Assembly (NCBI GenBank): GCA_030435675.1
Contig: CM059621.1
Span: 14,074,001 to 14,138,000, forward strand
Source: Steinernema hermaphroditum
Taxonomy: Eukaryota > Nematoda > Chromadorea > Rhabditida > Steinernematidae
Reading direction: 5' to 3'
DNA length: 64,000 bases
Positions 37,066 to 50,108 of the stretch are shown piece by piece. Position 1 is the stretch's first letter, and each line of letters begins with the position of its first letter. Both the position numbers and the translations under genes were made by a program. The notes below the pieces were generated by a model. It saw only the letters and a list, made by a program, of their open reading frames with translations, was not told the origin of the DNA and did no database searches.

Positions 37066-37068
37066 AGA

Positions 37069-38384
37069 ATGAGCTCTGCACCGTGCCCTGTTGATGGCGT
37101 CATCGAAGGCAACTACGAGTCCGTCGTCGAGACCTTCGACGAGATGGGACTCAAGGAGACCCTCCTCCGTGGCATCTACGCCTTCGGTTTTGAGAAGCCG
37201 TCGGCCATCCAGCAGCGCGCCATCGTGCCCTGTTGCGGCACCAGCGATGTGATCGCCCAGGCGCAGTCCGGAACCGGTAAGACGGCCACCTTCTCCGTCT
37301 CCGTCCTGCAGCGGATCGACGAGAAAAAGCCGTGCGTGCAGGCCCTTGTCATGGCGCCGACCCGCGAGTTGGCTCAGCAGATCCAGATCGTCATGTGTGC
37401 TCTTGGCGACTTCATGAACGTAAACGTGCACGCCTGTATCGGTGGCACCAACGTGCGCGACGACCAGCGGAAACTAGAGGATGGCGTGCAAGTGGTCGTG
37501 GGCACCCCCGGCCGCGTCAATGACATGATCAAGCGTCAGGCTCTTCAGACGGAAAATATCAAGATGTTCGTGCTCGACGAGGCCGACGAGATGCTCTCGC
37601 GCGGTTTCAAGGAACAGATCTACGACACCTTCAAGAGTCTCCCGCAGGACGTCCAGGTCGTCCTCCTCTCGGCTACCATGCCCACCGAGGTGCTCGACGT
37701 CACCAGCCGCTTCATGCAGAACCCCATCAAGATCCTTGTCAAGAAGGAGGAGCTGACCCTCGAAGGTATCCGTCAGTTCTTCATCCTGCTCGAGCACGAG
37801 GTGTGACATCCGTTATAAGCTTTGACTAACTGCTGTTCATTTCAGCAGTACAAGTTCGACACCCTTGTCGACCTCTACGAGACCGTGAACATCACGCAGG
37901 CCGTCATCTTCTGCAACACCCGCAGGAAGGTCGAAGAGCTAACCAACAAGCTCGTTGCCAACCAGTTCACCGTCTCCTGCATGGTGAGTCCCCCGGTCAT
38001 CCGACAGCTCTAATCCCGGCCTTCAGCACGGAGAAATGGAGCAAAGCGAACGTGACGTCATCATGCGCGAGTTCCGTTCCGGCTCGTCCCGCGTTCTGAT
38101 CTCCACCGATCTGTTGGCCCGTGGTATCGACGTCCAGCAGGTCTCCCTCGTCATCAACTACGATCTTCCCGTCAAGCGCGAGAACTACATTCATCGGTGA
38201 GTCGCAGTCCCGGAGCCTCTTCTTAACCTCTTCGTTCAGCATTGGTCGCTCGGGTCGTTTCGGTCGCAAGGGTGTCGCCATCAACTTCGTCACCAACAAC
38301 GACCTCCGCGTCATGCGCGACATCGAGACGTTCTACACGACGCAGATCGAGGAGATGCCCGAGGACATTGCTGACCTGCTCTGA
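37069..38384 (+). CDS. inf-1: Translation initiation factor eIF4A (DEAD-box RNA helicase)
   Basis: Four exons (37069-37800, 37846-37983, 38027-38196, 38240-38384) encode 394 aa, within the usual eIF4A range. Motifs in order: Q-motif [22 protein letters not shown], Ia PTRELAQQ, Ib [57 protein letters not shown], end [11 protein letters not shown]. eIF4A unwinds 5'UTR structure as part of eIF4F. The N-terminus ([26 protein letters not shown]) and the PEDIADLL end fit eIF4A rather than eIF4A3. The ATG lies one base after CTTGTTCCAG, a likely trans-splice site. Exons are rich in G/C third positions, as expected of a highly expressed gene. Confidence 0.95.
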
Positions 38385-38541
38385 GTAGCCCAACTTATCC
38401 CAGGATCCCGTGGATAGCCACTTTTGTTTGTTTTTTGTTCAGTTGTCCCCGGTACCCCTAATAGCCCGAAAGATATGCATTGCGGGTAAAATGTTGTTGT
38501 TGTCCTATCTGCGCATTCCACTTCATCGTCGCATCACAAGA

Positions 38542-38910
38542 TCAGAAGACGATATCGATTTCAATCGAGAGTAGGAGGTCTTGTCGTCGGAGTTCTCGTT
38601 GCGAGAGGAAGATCGTGCTTTCCTGTGCCAGGGGGTCTTTTTGAGTGGCGCCTCCATGACGTGTGTAGATCGGCGTCAGAATCTGCGACACGCCACATGG
38701 ATAGTAGGGATAGTAGGAGGCCGGCTCTCCGGGTTCTCCTGGAGGTCCCCAGGGGCCTTCCATGCATGACTCTCCGGAGTTGCCAGGAGGACCAACAGGA
38801 CCAACGCACCCAGGGGAAGCACCCACTACAGAACCTTGCCCAGGGCGATCGGACGAAGCGGCTGAATAGCTAGAAGTCCCCCCCCCCCCCTTTTTTTGGG
38901 ATACGGGCAT
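38542..38910 (-). CDS. Collagen-like fragment (probable last exon or remnant)
   Basis: The minus-strand frame holds GPVGPPGNSGES, an interruption CME, then GPWGPPGEPGEP, followed by a Tyr/Pro-rich patch with a Cys (ASYYPYYPCG) and about 50 unrelated residues. Gly-X-Y runs with Cys-bearing ends are typical of nematode cuticle collagens, but this stretch has only about eight triplets, much shorter than real ones. An acceptor-like CTATTCAG precedes it at 38863, so it may be the last exon of a gene whose start lies upstream, or debris. A C11/T7 homopolymer run at 38880-38898 interrupts the region. Confidence 0.35.
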   Translation of the reverse strand: MPVSQKKGGGGTSSYSAASSDRPGQGSVVGASPGCVGPVGPPGNSGESCMEGPWGPPGEPGEPASYYPYYPCGVSQILTPIYTRHGGATQKDPLAQESTIFLSQRELRRQDLLLSIEIDIVF

Positions 38911-39745
38911 TGGTAGTGTTTAATTAGCACGGTATCAGGAGATGGAGTGCGCGTTAAAGACCGGTACGGTTGCAGCGAGCTTGTGTGGTTGTTTCGGATA
39001 AGATACGGATAACCGAGGGAAACGAGAGCGAACGGATGGATTTTATGAGAACGAATTCAAGCGACAAAACGGTACTCAGCGTTGTAGGGCCAGAAGAATT
39101 TGGACCGATGTCTGCAGTGAGTGATTTTGTTTGATGTTTTAATTTCGAGCTTTGTTCGGTTAATCGCCGCTGTTGCGATCGTTGCTGTTTTTATTCCGTC
39201 GGTTCGGAATAAAGGTTTGTTGTGTTTTGATTGCTGTTCGTTTCGAGGGACGCTTGGGATGCCGGTTGTCAGAATTGGACTGCAGATCTCACGATTGTGC
39301 TGCTGTTGCCATATCTGCGGTAGGAACGACTTGTGTCGAAACCGGAGAATTGTTCGGTCGGATATCGGTATACGCGGCGTGTAGCGTGCGTGCGTATATA
39401 TTCGGAATTTGCAAACCGCGTGGCGCAATCAGTCCGGACTCCGGACTTCTTGTGGCAGAAGAGAGTCACACGCCGATTGCTTCGCGAGCAAGTCTCTGAT
39501 TTTATCACTCGGCATCGGAGACAGCGGAGAGGGCGCGCGGCTATCACGGTTTTCTCTTTCACTGGGCGAATCTTTCTTTTTTTGCGACTAAAACCTGGAA
39601 GTGGAGCAGATAAATCACCAATCAAATACTTCATGAACTGTTGTTGCTTGCAAATGTTACCGTTTCGTAGGACAACTGTGCCCGGGACTCATGTATCTCA
39701 AATGTCCCAACAACCAACAACACAACTCAACAATCATTTTCCATC
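38911..39745. other. Intergenic with a dispersed-repeat copy
   Basis: From about 39583 to 39735 the sequence (starting ACTAAAACCTGGAAGTGG and including GCAAATGTTACCGTTTCGT) matches half of the palindromic element at 48533-48791. No gene seen. Confidence 0.45.
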
Positions 39746-39748
39746 ATA

Positions 39749-40150
39749 AGGCTCGTTCATACTCAGCGTGACGGTGACCGTGACGAGTTGTTCATACTGG
39801 CCGTGACGTGACCGGTGACGTCGCCCGCGATATCACAGGCGACGTCACCGGTGATCCAGTATGAACACGTGCGTGACCGTGACGGTGACGCCGCTAGTGA
39901 CGGCAATCTTCCCGGTGCTGCGCCCTGAAAGTTCAATAACTACGGTATCTCGTTATTTTTCTTTTCCAAATCCCATTGTCAGAGAAAAAAAAGGCGAATA
40001 CCGTAGTTATTAAGCTTTCAGGGCGCAGCATCGAGAGGACTGCGTCACGGTCGCCGTCACCAGTGACGTCACCGTGACGGTCACGAGTGTGTTCATACTG
40101 AATCACCGTCGCCGTAACCATCACCGTCACGGCTGAGTATGAACGAGCCT
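39749..40150. mobile_element. Palindromic MITE, about 400 bp
   Basis: The ends AGGCTCGTTCATACTCAGC and GCTGAGTATGAACGAGCCT are perfect reverse complements. Inside are further complementary blocks rich in CGTGACGGTGACG words and a matched GCGCCCTGAAAG..ATAACTACGGTAT / ATACCGTAGTTATT..CTTTCAGGGCGC pair around a short centre. ATA flanks both ends and may be the target duplication. No transposase. Confidence 0.85.
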
Positions 40151-40391
40151 ATAGTGTGTCGTGTTTTTGCAACTGTCAAACTTTGAGTTGTCACTTGGAC
40201 TTTGTGCGAATACACGATCGAAATTCTCATCACACCGTGCCGTCTCCGCCTGTGTTGCGCACACTTGCTTGTGAATTGGTTGTTTGCGTTCGATATTTCA
40301 AAATTTGCCCTTTCGCGCCAAGGCGATCGATCGTTCCACTCGGGCGCCTCAGCGGCAAATCGAACCATTCGAATTGCATTTCGTTTCAGAG

Positions 40392-43300
40392 ATGGCAGAG
40401 TCGATCGGACGATTCACGAACGTCCAAGACTTCGATGACGACTTCGAAGTGACGCGCAACTTCGCCTCCGAATTCAAAACGGAGAAGTCTCTGTACGAGG
40501 TTGCGACTTTGTCGGCAATTTCCCGTGAGTCAAGTTCTGCTCGCAATCTGTAGCAAAACGGAGTTTCCTTTTAGCGGACGCCGAAAGCTTCGACCAGAGT
40601 TTCCCGGCAGTTCTCTCGACCACCCAGGTTTCAATATGCAGCAGCGGAAACAAGTGCTTTCTCGCCAATTCCGTCGGCTGCGATCTGACGCTGCACGAGA
40701 TCGGATCAAAAACTCATTTCCGATTCTCCCTGGATACTCGTTAGTTTATCCCGCACAGGCAACTTCAATATCCCTTTGTTCAGAAGCCCCTGTGATGGGA
40801 ATGGCATGGCTCCCCAAGGCCGACATTCTGCTCACTGTTCTAAACGACGGAAGGTTCCTGTTCGTGCACCCATCGAGCGAACAGTCGGCAACCTATGTAT
40901 GGCATCTGCTCCGTTGCATTTTTACATCCATTTGTTATAGCCAGCGGTAGAATTGGATCGCCCGCTGCAGAGATGCAAGGTGACCACGTCGGTGCAGGAT
41001 TCGACGTGCCTCGTGGTGCTCAGTGAGGAAACGGGCGTTGTATTCGTCGCCCACATGCCGAACTACGACGAAGTCATTGAAAGCAAGGCCCAACCGGAGC
41101 GCTTTGCAGAGATATTCCATGCGGCCGCCAGCTCACTCACCGTTCCGGCTGACTACAACTTCGAGAAGCCGGTCATCCACGTCGGCATGCAGTCCTGCTT
41201 TGGCATTTGCGTAAGATTGATCAAGCTGCTGTCCGACCTTCTATCATTGTCTCTTGTAGTTCCCAACAGAGCCTATGGAGCCGGCAAGAATCGCCACGTG
41301 CTCAGGAGCCGAACTGGAAATAGACTTCGATGAATTTGAAGAGCCAGAAGGTTGTCGAGGGTCATGCTTTTTATTGTACAATGACGCTTTGTAGATTGCG
41401 TTGGATACACCACGGTCAGGCGCCACGGCAATTATCTGTTCGCTCTGGTAACAACCAACGAACTGATAGTGTACGAAGAGTTCACGATGATGCAGCTGGC
41501 GCGCCTGAACATTGGCCATCTGAACGACGGCCAGCGCATCGTGGATTTTCACTTCTTCGACCTAGCCGACGACCTTTCAAATCTGGAAGGTTGTAAGCTG
41601 GTGCTAGTTGTCGAAGCTGAGCAACAGTACAAGGTTCGCTAGAAATTGTTTCCAAGCTCCTATTGATCCTTGAGCGTTCTAGATGGAGGTCGTGCAGTTC
41701 TCCATTAACTCACCACAGCTGCAATACTCTGTGGACGTCGCCACCGACTCAGTGATTGTACCGGAGATTATGTACGACAGCGGACTCGTCTTCGTAGAGC
41801 CCTTCCCTGGCAATAAGCATGCAGTCTTCATCCGATCCATGGTTGAGTCCCTGCCAGAGCTTCGTATGGAGAAGCTTATTAAAACACGCCGATTTGAGCA
41901 GGCTGAGAAATTTGCCAAGGACTTCAACCTTGACCTCCAGGTACGGGTTTTAACACTAAAATAGAGTTTTCATGTGTTTGCACTACAGAAAGTATATCGA
42001 GCGATGATGAACGATGCCCTGGACCAGCTGTATGCCACAGAAAACCCCGACGATGATCTCTACCAGAATGTACTAAATTCGTTCAAGAAAGTCCACGATT
42101 CCAATGAGATCGCCGATCTGTGTGCCAACGCGGTATCCTCCCTGGACCGTTTCGACTGGATCATGCGGTTCTTGACATACGTCGAAAGCAGGAAGTCGAC
42201 AGTGACGGGTGTGTTGCGCTGATCTTAGAATTGTCTTTAATTGTTTTGTTTAGACACAAGCACTCTAGAGCATCTTGCCATGCTGCGCTACAAGCTGACC
42301 ACATACCGGCAAATCTTTGATCCACTGAAGGCAAATAAAGAAGTCGAAGAGATCGCATCATGGAAGGACTTTATCGCTAACGACTGCGCCGACGTCTTCA
42401 AAGCGCTATGCGAGTCCGGCATGTTCCAAGAAGCGCGACTCGTGTGGCATCGTCACGTGGAAGTATCAAAGTGCTTCAGCGACATGGAATACCTCAACGT
42501 TATCCTGAACGACATGGCAACCGTGATCTGCACAAAATGGAGTCTTGTCAAGCCCGCGATCGAATTGCTTGAAGGCGAGATACTGCCGTATTTGGTGATG
42601 AACGCTGATAAGGTCATGTGCGAAGTGGCGATTGAATGGGTTATGGACATTGCGAGAAAGATGGAAGAGGCAGACGCGAAGAATTTCCCCCAGAACTCAC
42701 TCTGGGTCAGTGAGGCACTGAAGCGGGCAATCAGGAGTCTTACTCAAAGCGCAGTGACGCCCAAAGACCAAGTAGGCTATCATCAAGCGACTCGAATTCA
42801 TCTCTTTTGTTTAGGCACACTTGATGCAATCGTTAGCTCTACTGCAGAGTGACAGTCAAGAACAGGGTACGGCCATGGGAAACCTCAACGTGTACGCCCA
42901 CGACCTAAATGTCATGTCAAGACTTCGCGAGAGATATCATTTGGTGATGTCGTACCAAACGTTCAAGGACCAGAATGTGGACTCAATTTGCCACATGATC
43001 TTAGAACGCATCAAGTCAGTGGAAAAGATACGCGAGCAGGTGCAGAAATTCGCTATACCGTACATGGAAGAGAACCGGCTGAGGAAGGACGAAACCCTGT
43101 ACAATTACATCTGTGCCGTTGCTGGCGAGAACATCTTCAAGACCACGTCGAACAGCAATCCTTGGGACGAGCGCTGTTTAGAAATCAGCCAGGTCATCGG
43201 GAATATCCACATTAGATGCCGTGCGGTTATCGACATTGCCCGCAGATCTCGTACCCCCTGGACAAGCAGTTTAACCGCAGCCGTGAACTCCATGCTCAGA

Positions 43301-46300
43301 GAACCTTCACTTGACAAAGACCTGTAGGCAACTGCGCCACATAATTGATATTTAATACTTATTCTGCTTTAGAATCAAAGAGCTTCATCGACAGTGTCAG
43401 CTGGCCGAATTCGGCAAAATCCTGATTCGCTATGAGATCCCGCTGTCCGTCAGAGAGAACGCCGAGAAATTCTCACGGTCGTTCGTGGGGATTTTGAAGA
43501 GGATCTGTCGACCAGAGATGGACGGTGAGGCGCGACAAAGGCGCATAGAAGATTGCCTGGAACTGGTTAGATTGTTGAAGAAGCTCGGTTCCAGTTTGGC
43601 CGACGTGAAGCCGGAATTCATATACTCAACTTATGCGACTGCGATTATCAACGACCTCGTGAACAAATCGCCCGGCACGGAAGTAGATTGCTCGCGATTA
43701 ACCGCGTTCATGAACGAAGTACCCGTGGAAATGAGGCATATCGTCGCTGAATCGTTGATCGAGAAGAACTCCATGCGCCTCAACCGCTACGCGCTCACTC
43801 GAAAGTCCACGAAAGAGAAGGAGCACCGACTGTTATTCATCAGCGTGACGTTGTGTATCGTCGAGCGTTTCTACCGCGGTGACAAGAAGAAACTCTCTGA
43901 TGTAATGAGGGCCATCCGCGTGCTGCAGTCCCACGAGAATTTTGAGAAATTTAAAATGTGCGTTGGACCGGACTTCTTCGAAGGAACCGCGCAACGCCAC
44001 GCGTTCTTTGTCGCCTATGTGAACCAGATGAAGCAGTGGTCGTGGTCTGAGGTCGTTTTCGTGTCCTCAGCGCTGCTGCTCGATAGGAGCGAAGCATGCC
44101 AGTTGGCAGTGAAGGCCGGTATAGCGGGCGAAGTCAACCCAGCCTTCATCCTTACCATGCTACGGTTGTTATGGATGACTTTGTTTCACTCTATAATATG
44201 TATTTTTCAGGGAATATATCAATTCACAATGGGAACTGGACGATAGCTTCTTGCAAACATCGATGAGCTCCATCAACTACACACTTAAGCAGTTTTCTTC
44301 TCTTTCCGAGAAAGTCCAGGAGTCAGGAATGCCTGGCACAGGTGTCGTGGTCGAGTGTGTTGAGCTGTTGCACGAGATCCTGCCGAGCCTTTTGAATTCT
44401 GCGGGCCAGAAGTTGTTCAACCAGCTGGCGAAGGTAGAAGTTTTCTCACCTCCGCAATGAACTCTATCTTATTCTTTAGGTTATCCGGTACATCGAAACC
44501 TTTGTGCTATTCCTGAAGCAGTGCTATCTCGACGAGAATGGTTTCGGAGATCAGATGGAACTTGACACCCCGACTGAGACAGAGGCCACCGAAACCAGCG
44601 TTTCCGAAATTTACGGTATAAACCCGCGCGTGGGTGTGTACCACGTACGCCGCGATGGAACCGTATACGATCGTGATGGCGGCGTGAAGGCGTTCGCCAC
44701 TGTTGCCACGACTGTTCTGGACGACGTACAAGAAGGCGTCTCCGATCAGCGCATGAATTGGGCTATGCTGTTCGATTTCTTGAAGATGTATAATCAGTCG
44801 CTCATCGAAGTCCACTCTCGCGCCTTAGCCGCTTCTCTGAGTAAGCGATGAACCGGAGACGATCCTTTAAATGAGTCGTTTAGCGAATGATACTGAAGAA
44901 AGAAGTTATTACTTGGATGAACTCTATGACTGTGTCTTCCAAGCGTGCACAAAGATCTTGGCAGTACCACAAGGCGCAGATCTCTGGTTGGCGGCGGCGC
45001 TTATTTGCACCCTTGATGACCAACAATTCACGAGAATTCTCCTCGGAGCCGACAAGACTGACGGTCTTAAGAATTGGGCTGTCGGGAAACGGAACCCACG
45101 TGTTATCATCAGCTGCTTGCGCGTATCCCAGCTTATGTTTGCCATGAAGGGAGACAGTCAATTGTGGAATCAGTTCGCGGTATGCCTTGTAGGTGGTGAT
45201 CCTGTCATGATGCTTGTCCATTTAGAAACGATACACTCTGATGATGTGGACGAAGAAACTCGCGAAGTTCAAGGGTAACATGCCGTCACCGAAACAGTGT
45301 CAGGATATCGCTGTGTGCGTCAAGGAATTTGTGCGCTGCCTCCTGCCCACACCAATAATCAAGAAGTACTGCTTTGACATGGACATCGACGTTGACGAAG
45401 TGCTCGCTCAGTATGCGTTCACCCTCTGCGTCAAGAGCGGAAGCGAAACGGACCTTTCTCTGCAGAAGAAGATGATTGATTTGGCCGACGCGGCACTTCT
45501 GGGATTGAAGAGTACCAACGCCTTCGATCGCATCTTTAACACTCTCATGGTTGTGTGCCCTTACCAGTACGACGTCCTCCAAGTACTTGTGCGCCACTTA
45601 AGGCGATTTGGCGACAGCGATGAGAACCAAACGATCGTGAGAGAGCTTCAGGTTATCCTGGACTACATCGTTAACAATCCAAGGCAGAGTGACAGCTGCA
45701 ACGCCGAGGTGAAGTGGTACCAGGAACGACAAAAACTAATCGCTGTCATGGGATGCTTCGTAAGTCGAGCCATGCATCCGAGCGCTCTTAACGTGGCTGT
45801 CTATTTAGACCGGACAAGCAGTTACACTTAGCGATACTGCACCGCTGAACCCGGACACATCCGACGCGTCTGATGACTTCTACGAGAGACAAGAAATTGT
45901 CGCCAAAAAGCTGCCTCAAATTTCCGAACAGCGACTTCCGTTCCACGTGTTCCTGCTAGAGAGCGCTGTGGATAAGAAGACCGTTCTCTTGCCGGTCATC
46001 AACCAAGAGTTGTCTGTGACATCAGTGAACGTGGGTGGAACCTACCAAACTGACACTTACATAGAACGTTTAGGGCTGGATCATGCTCATCAGCTACTTG
46101 CAAAAGTACATCAGATTGAGTCGGACTGAGTTCCTCACCGAAGCAATTAAGAAGCAGATCAATAGGGCGGCCAACATGTCGTGTTCGCTGTCGCGCGATG
46201 AATCGAAGCGGATTCACGAGCTTATCTACAGTGCAAAGGAACGAGCGAGGCAGATTGTCACCAAGTGCCTTGTAACCATCTGCGACAACCTCTCCTTGAC

Positions 46301-47833
46301 AGAGCTCAATTTGGATGTGCTCCGAATTGGAGCCAGCGTGATGAAGGAGTACCAGAAAGTCAATCCAGTATGATCATATAATCGTATATGGATTTCTATT
46401 TGTATTTTCCAGGACAATGAAAGGGACGGACGCACTATACACCAGCTCGACATTCGCATCAAGAAGAACAGCACCAAGTACATCCTACTTGAGAAGAACC
46501 TCTTGAACCCCACCACGGAAGACCTTGTGAACGAACCGCGTGATCTCATTGCCTACATTTACGCACATCTCGTGGACTGGAACGATGTTGATGATATCGG
46601 TGGGCAGTTCTCTGAAAGTTCTATTGTCCTATCCTTCCCATTGCAGCATTCAAAACGGATCTGGTCATGAAGGTGGCAGACGTTAATGAGCTGGACATCC
46701 ACGAGATACACTACGACATTGTCAGAAAGTGGCTAGAAGAGAACGACAAGACTCAGGGCTTGTCAGATGCCGACGCTACGTTCGAAGACATTGCGACGAC
46801 GATGCAGCCGAGCTCCGACAACGCCATAGCGACCGTGCCGTACAACGACATCTCAACAACGAGAATTGTGTGCCTTATGAGGCTTTGCCTGGAAAGTAAC
46901 GAGCGCGACAAGCTCATCGCTCTCATCAGGCATATCGGCAGCAGGGTGAGCCAACTACTTCATCGCGTCTTTCTGAAAGTCCGTTCAGTGTCCACCGAAG
47001 AACACTAGTGCGTGCGATACGGTCATCCAGCTTATGTGCTGCTCGTATCGGTGCTTCAAAGGAGAAGAGTTCGCCTTCGTTTTTGGCGGTCAAACGCACG
47101 AGGAAGTCACGGAACAGATGGTGACCCTCTTCTACAAGCGCCTGCTAAACATCAGCTACCCGGATGCCGTGGAGGCTTTCAAGCAGATGGACAAGACGAT
47201 GTTCGTCAGAGACCTGGTAAACAACGTCACTCGCAACAAGAATGATGTCAGTTCATCCCCGCTTCGCACTGCTCTGCAATGTTGATCTGTTGTAGTTACC
47301 CCATCTCCTTGGATGCGTCATCGCCGACTACGGAATCTCGGACGCGGCGCTTATCTTCACCGTAGCACAGCGTTTGATGAACAGGCCAAAGTCGCTGTAC
47401 AACCTACTGAAGTATTGCAAGAGCGTCGATGGAATTGCTGCTCGCGGGAAGGCCAACGCGTTGGTGATGTACTGGATTGCTGTCTTCAAAGCGCTATTCC
47501 ATGAAAAACGTAAATAGCAAAAACGTAAATATGTAAAATGATGGTGTTATCTTTCAGGAGACTCAAATGATGAAGGACAACTGCGAGGACTGCTCTGTTT
47601 CCTTCTCAGCTGTCCAGTGGAACTTGGACAAGCCGTCACGAGCCTCACCCTCGGCCAGCAGCAGTTCTACGCCACCGAGGTGCTATCATCGATCGCAGCC
47701 AATCCTACTTGCGTACGTGATTAAAGTTCAATCGCCCTTTTAACCTGGAGCATTTCAGCAGGTCGATGGTAGAAAACTCAACCTCCCGAGAAACAGCAAG
47801 GATCTCTCTCTCGGATGGATGCATGTGAATTAG
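40392..47833 (+). CDS. rod-1: ROD/KNTC1 kinetochore protein (RZZ complex)
   Basis: About 22 short introns (40-50 nt) can be removed with frame kept throughout, giving roughly 2,140 aa, close to the family length of about 2,200. ROD, with ZW10 and Zwilch, forms the RZZ complex that recruits Spindly, dynein and Mad1/Mad2 to unattached kinetochores. The N-terminal part (residues 1 to about 350) alternates short beta-like segments (KCFLANSVGCDLTLHEIG, GMAWLPKADILLTVLNDGRFLFVH) as in its beta-propeller. The rest is a long helical solenoid (LIKTRRFEQAEKFAKDFNLD, WSEVVFVSSALLLDRSEACQLAVKAG, PDAVEAFKQMDKTMF). The start follows TTTCGTTTCAG by 2 nt. Stops at 44851 or 45278 in unspliced reading are removed by introns at 44840-44881 and 45180-45226. 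Orthology is inferred from length, layout and local similarity. Confidence 0.85.
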
Positions 47834-47834
47834 A

Positions 47835-48530
47835 GAATGTACCGGTTTGTATTGATCATATAAAGTTGTTTAACATTAGAATTGTGAGGTGTTTCCGGTG
47901 TTTGCGGGTTGGGAGGGTTGCGATGCTTCAAGTAGCGTCGTTGATGAGATTTCTGATCATGTGTGTGGAATGCTCTTCGCCTTAGTTGTGCTCTCCTTCA
48001 TGCTTCAGCTTCATGTGTACTCTCCAGCTGTACGGGTTGTCATGGTTTCTTCTCGCAACCAGAGATCAGAGTGGCGACGCTCTTTGATCGTCAGAGTTTG
48101 ATCTCTTTGATCGCTAATGGGGAGGAACCGGAGTCGTGGACTCTCGAGTGAAGCCATTCGACCGTTGTTGTAGGCAGTGCTGGCGGATCGGATTGGAACT
48201 CGCAAACCCGAATCCGAATCCGACACTTCGGATAACCCGAATCCAACTTTTCGGAAATCCGAAAAATCCGGAAAATCCGATCCGAAATCCGAAATTTTCG
48301 GGACTGAAAAACAAGCTAATGCTTCGTTGATGTTTTTGCTCATCTCTTTCGTTATTCCTTTCGCTCAGTAACCCTCAGGTTCACCAAGACTCTCAGAATC
48401 TTCAGTAGCATCGATGTTAAGCTGTTCATAGGGCAAATTTGGAATGCTTCGAGTTTCACCATCGCAATAAGCCAAGCCAGGCGGAATCCACGACGACTAT
48501 AGGGCTGCAGGCAAGCACTGGCCTGGCAAA
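47835..48530. other. Intergenic, simple-sequence region
   Basis: At 48200-48300 degenerate repeats of an ATCCGAA/TCCGAAAA type unit occur (about 100 bp). An AATAAA-like site for rod-1 is not obvious (ATATAAAG near 47860). No gene seen. Confidence 0.45.
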
Positions 48531-48532
48531 TT

Positions 48533-48791
48533 GTTGTTGAGACATTTGAGCCCCAGACATTTGAGTCCCGGACATTTGAGTTCCAGAGCTTCAACGAAAC
48601 GGTGACATTTGCAAATCTTTATTATCTGCTGATGCTACGATTTATCACAAATTGTGACTAAAACCTAGAAGTGGGGCAGATAAATCACCAGTGAGATAGT
48701 TCATAAAGGTTTGCAAATGTCACCGTTTCGTTGAAGCTCTGGAACTCAAATGTCCGGAACTCATGTGCCGTGACTCAAATGCCTCAACAAC
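48533..48791. mobile_element. hAT-like MITE with 8-bp target duplication
   Basis: Ends GTTGTTGAGACATTTGAG and CTCAAATGCCTCAACAAC are reverse complements with one mismatch, and GGCAAATT flanks both sides (48525-48532 and 48792-48799). An 8-bp duplication is the mark of hAT elements. The interior is also palindromic (GAAGCTCTGGAACTCAAATG and partner). A half copy lies at 39583-39735. Confidence 0.85.
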
Positions 48792-49256
48792 GGCAAATTA
48801 GTTGTGTTCGTGTTCCTAGAATGTCTAGATATCTGGGTTTGCACCGAACGAAGCAAGCTTATATTCACTTTGCATTCGAGACTTAAGTTTGGCTTAGGTT
48901 CCAATTTAAACATAGGTCTGTTGAATTTAAGTGAGCCCGTTGGGCGAATCCTGTTGTCTTGGTAGCTAAGCACATGTTTCAGAATTTATTGGTCCTTTTT
49001 AAGACATGTCTAGATACCTAGAAGCTTCACATATTACGATGTGTTAACGCTTTGGGCAACGCATTTCCGCTTCCGCGAAAGCAATTAAATAGAAGTTACT
49101 TCTCGAGGGTTTCGATTATCAAAAATCAGGCAGTAGTGGAATAAAGAACTGGTGCATCCAAGCATGCAACCCACAGCAGATATCACATAGTGATCGAAAT
49201 TTCATGCAAAACCTTTCAACTTGAGAACGACGAGCTAACGCACGAAGCGATTATGT

Positions 49257-50042
49257 GAGAAAATATCCCGGGAGAAAATATCCCTGCGAGAAAATATCCT
49301 ACCTATGGTAACAAGTCATGTTAATTTCTCTTGAGCTTAGGCTTCTTGCGTCTTTCTTCTCTTCCGTTATAGCCATTAGGTCGTGCTCTGTCTTTCGCCG
49401 AGGTTCGAACTCGAAATCTCGGTCCAAAATGCCAAAATTTCAAGTCTCAAAACCCATCGCTGGTTGTAGCCACTCGCCACAGTTCTACGACCACATGCGA
49501 AATTAATTCAGATCTCCATGGCTAGGAATTTAGGTCGACAGAAGTACTAGGATATCAGCACAACTGACAACAAGACAACAGGGCTCGCCCTTCGGGCTCG
49601 CTTTAAATCTATAGGCATAGTCCTAAGCCGGAGCCTAAGCCAAGCCGGGGTTTGCCTAAGCCAAGCCGGGGTTTGCCTAAGCCAAGCCGGTGTTTGCCTA
49701 AGCGAAGCCTAGAGGTTAGGCCATGCGCAAAAATGAATACGTACTCAATTTGTTCGCTCGCAGCCTAAATTTGCGGGCTGAGAACTGCGAAGAAGCGGAT
49801 CGTTGATTATGAGAGGCGAGATGAGAGTGATGCGACCGATTGACCGGATAAATGATGCACAAAGAAGCTCATTTGTCTCGTTTGCCCTTTCCATACAGTT
49901 CCCCTTGTTGTCGAACTGCAAAAGATAGGCTACCCAATGCGAAAAGAGGCTACCTTTGCATTTACTAAAAAACAAAAGATCAGCTTATTACCATAGGTGG
50001 GATATTTTCCCGCAGGGATATTTTCTCGCAGGGATATTTTCT
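49257..50042. mobile_element. Element with tandemly repeated inverted ends
   Basis: Each end holds three units of GAGAAAATATCCCTGC followed by ACCTATGGTAA, facing inwards (49257-49316 and 49988-50042), so about 57 bp of terminal inverted repeats built of small tandem repeats. Inside, at 49630-49710, is a second tandem repeat of about 21 bp (CCTAAGCCAAGCCGGGGTTTG, roughly four units). No coding sequence is recognised. Confidence 0.65.
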
Positions 50043-50108
50043 CCACCAATGTTTGCAGTGATCGAAAAAGAAACGCAGTGCGAACATGCAGAAACAGTTT
50101 TATTCATT

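Noticed and set aside
36811..37068. N-terminal extension of eIF4A from an upstream in-frame ATG
   Set aside because: The extension is unlike any eIF4A and a strong acceptor sits one base before the conserved start.
44845..45278. Splitting rod-1 into two or three genes at stop codons 44851 and 45278
   Set aside because: Both stops fall at or in short GT-AG introns whose removal restores a continuous solenoid of the expected family length.
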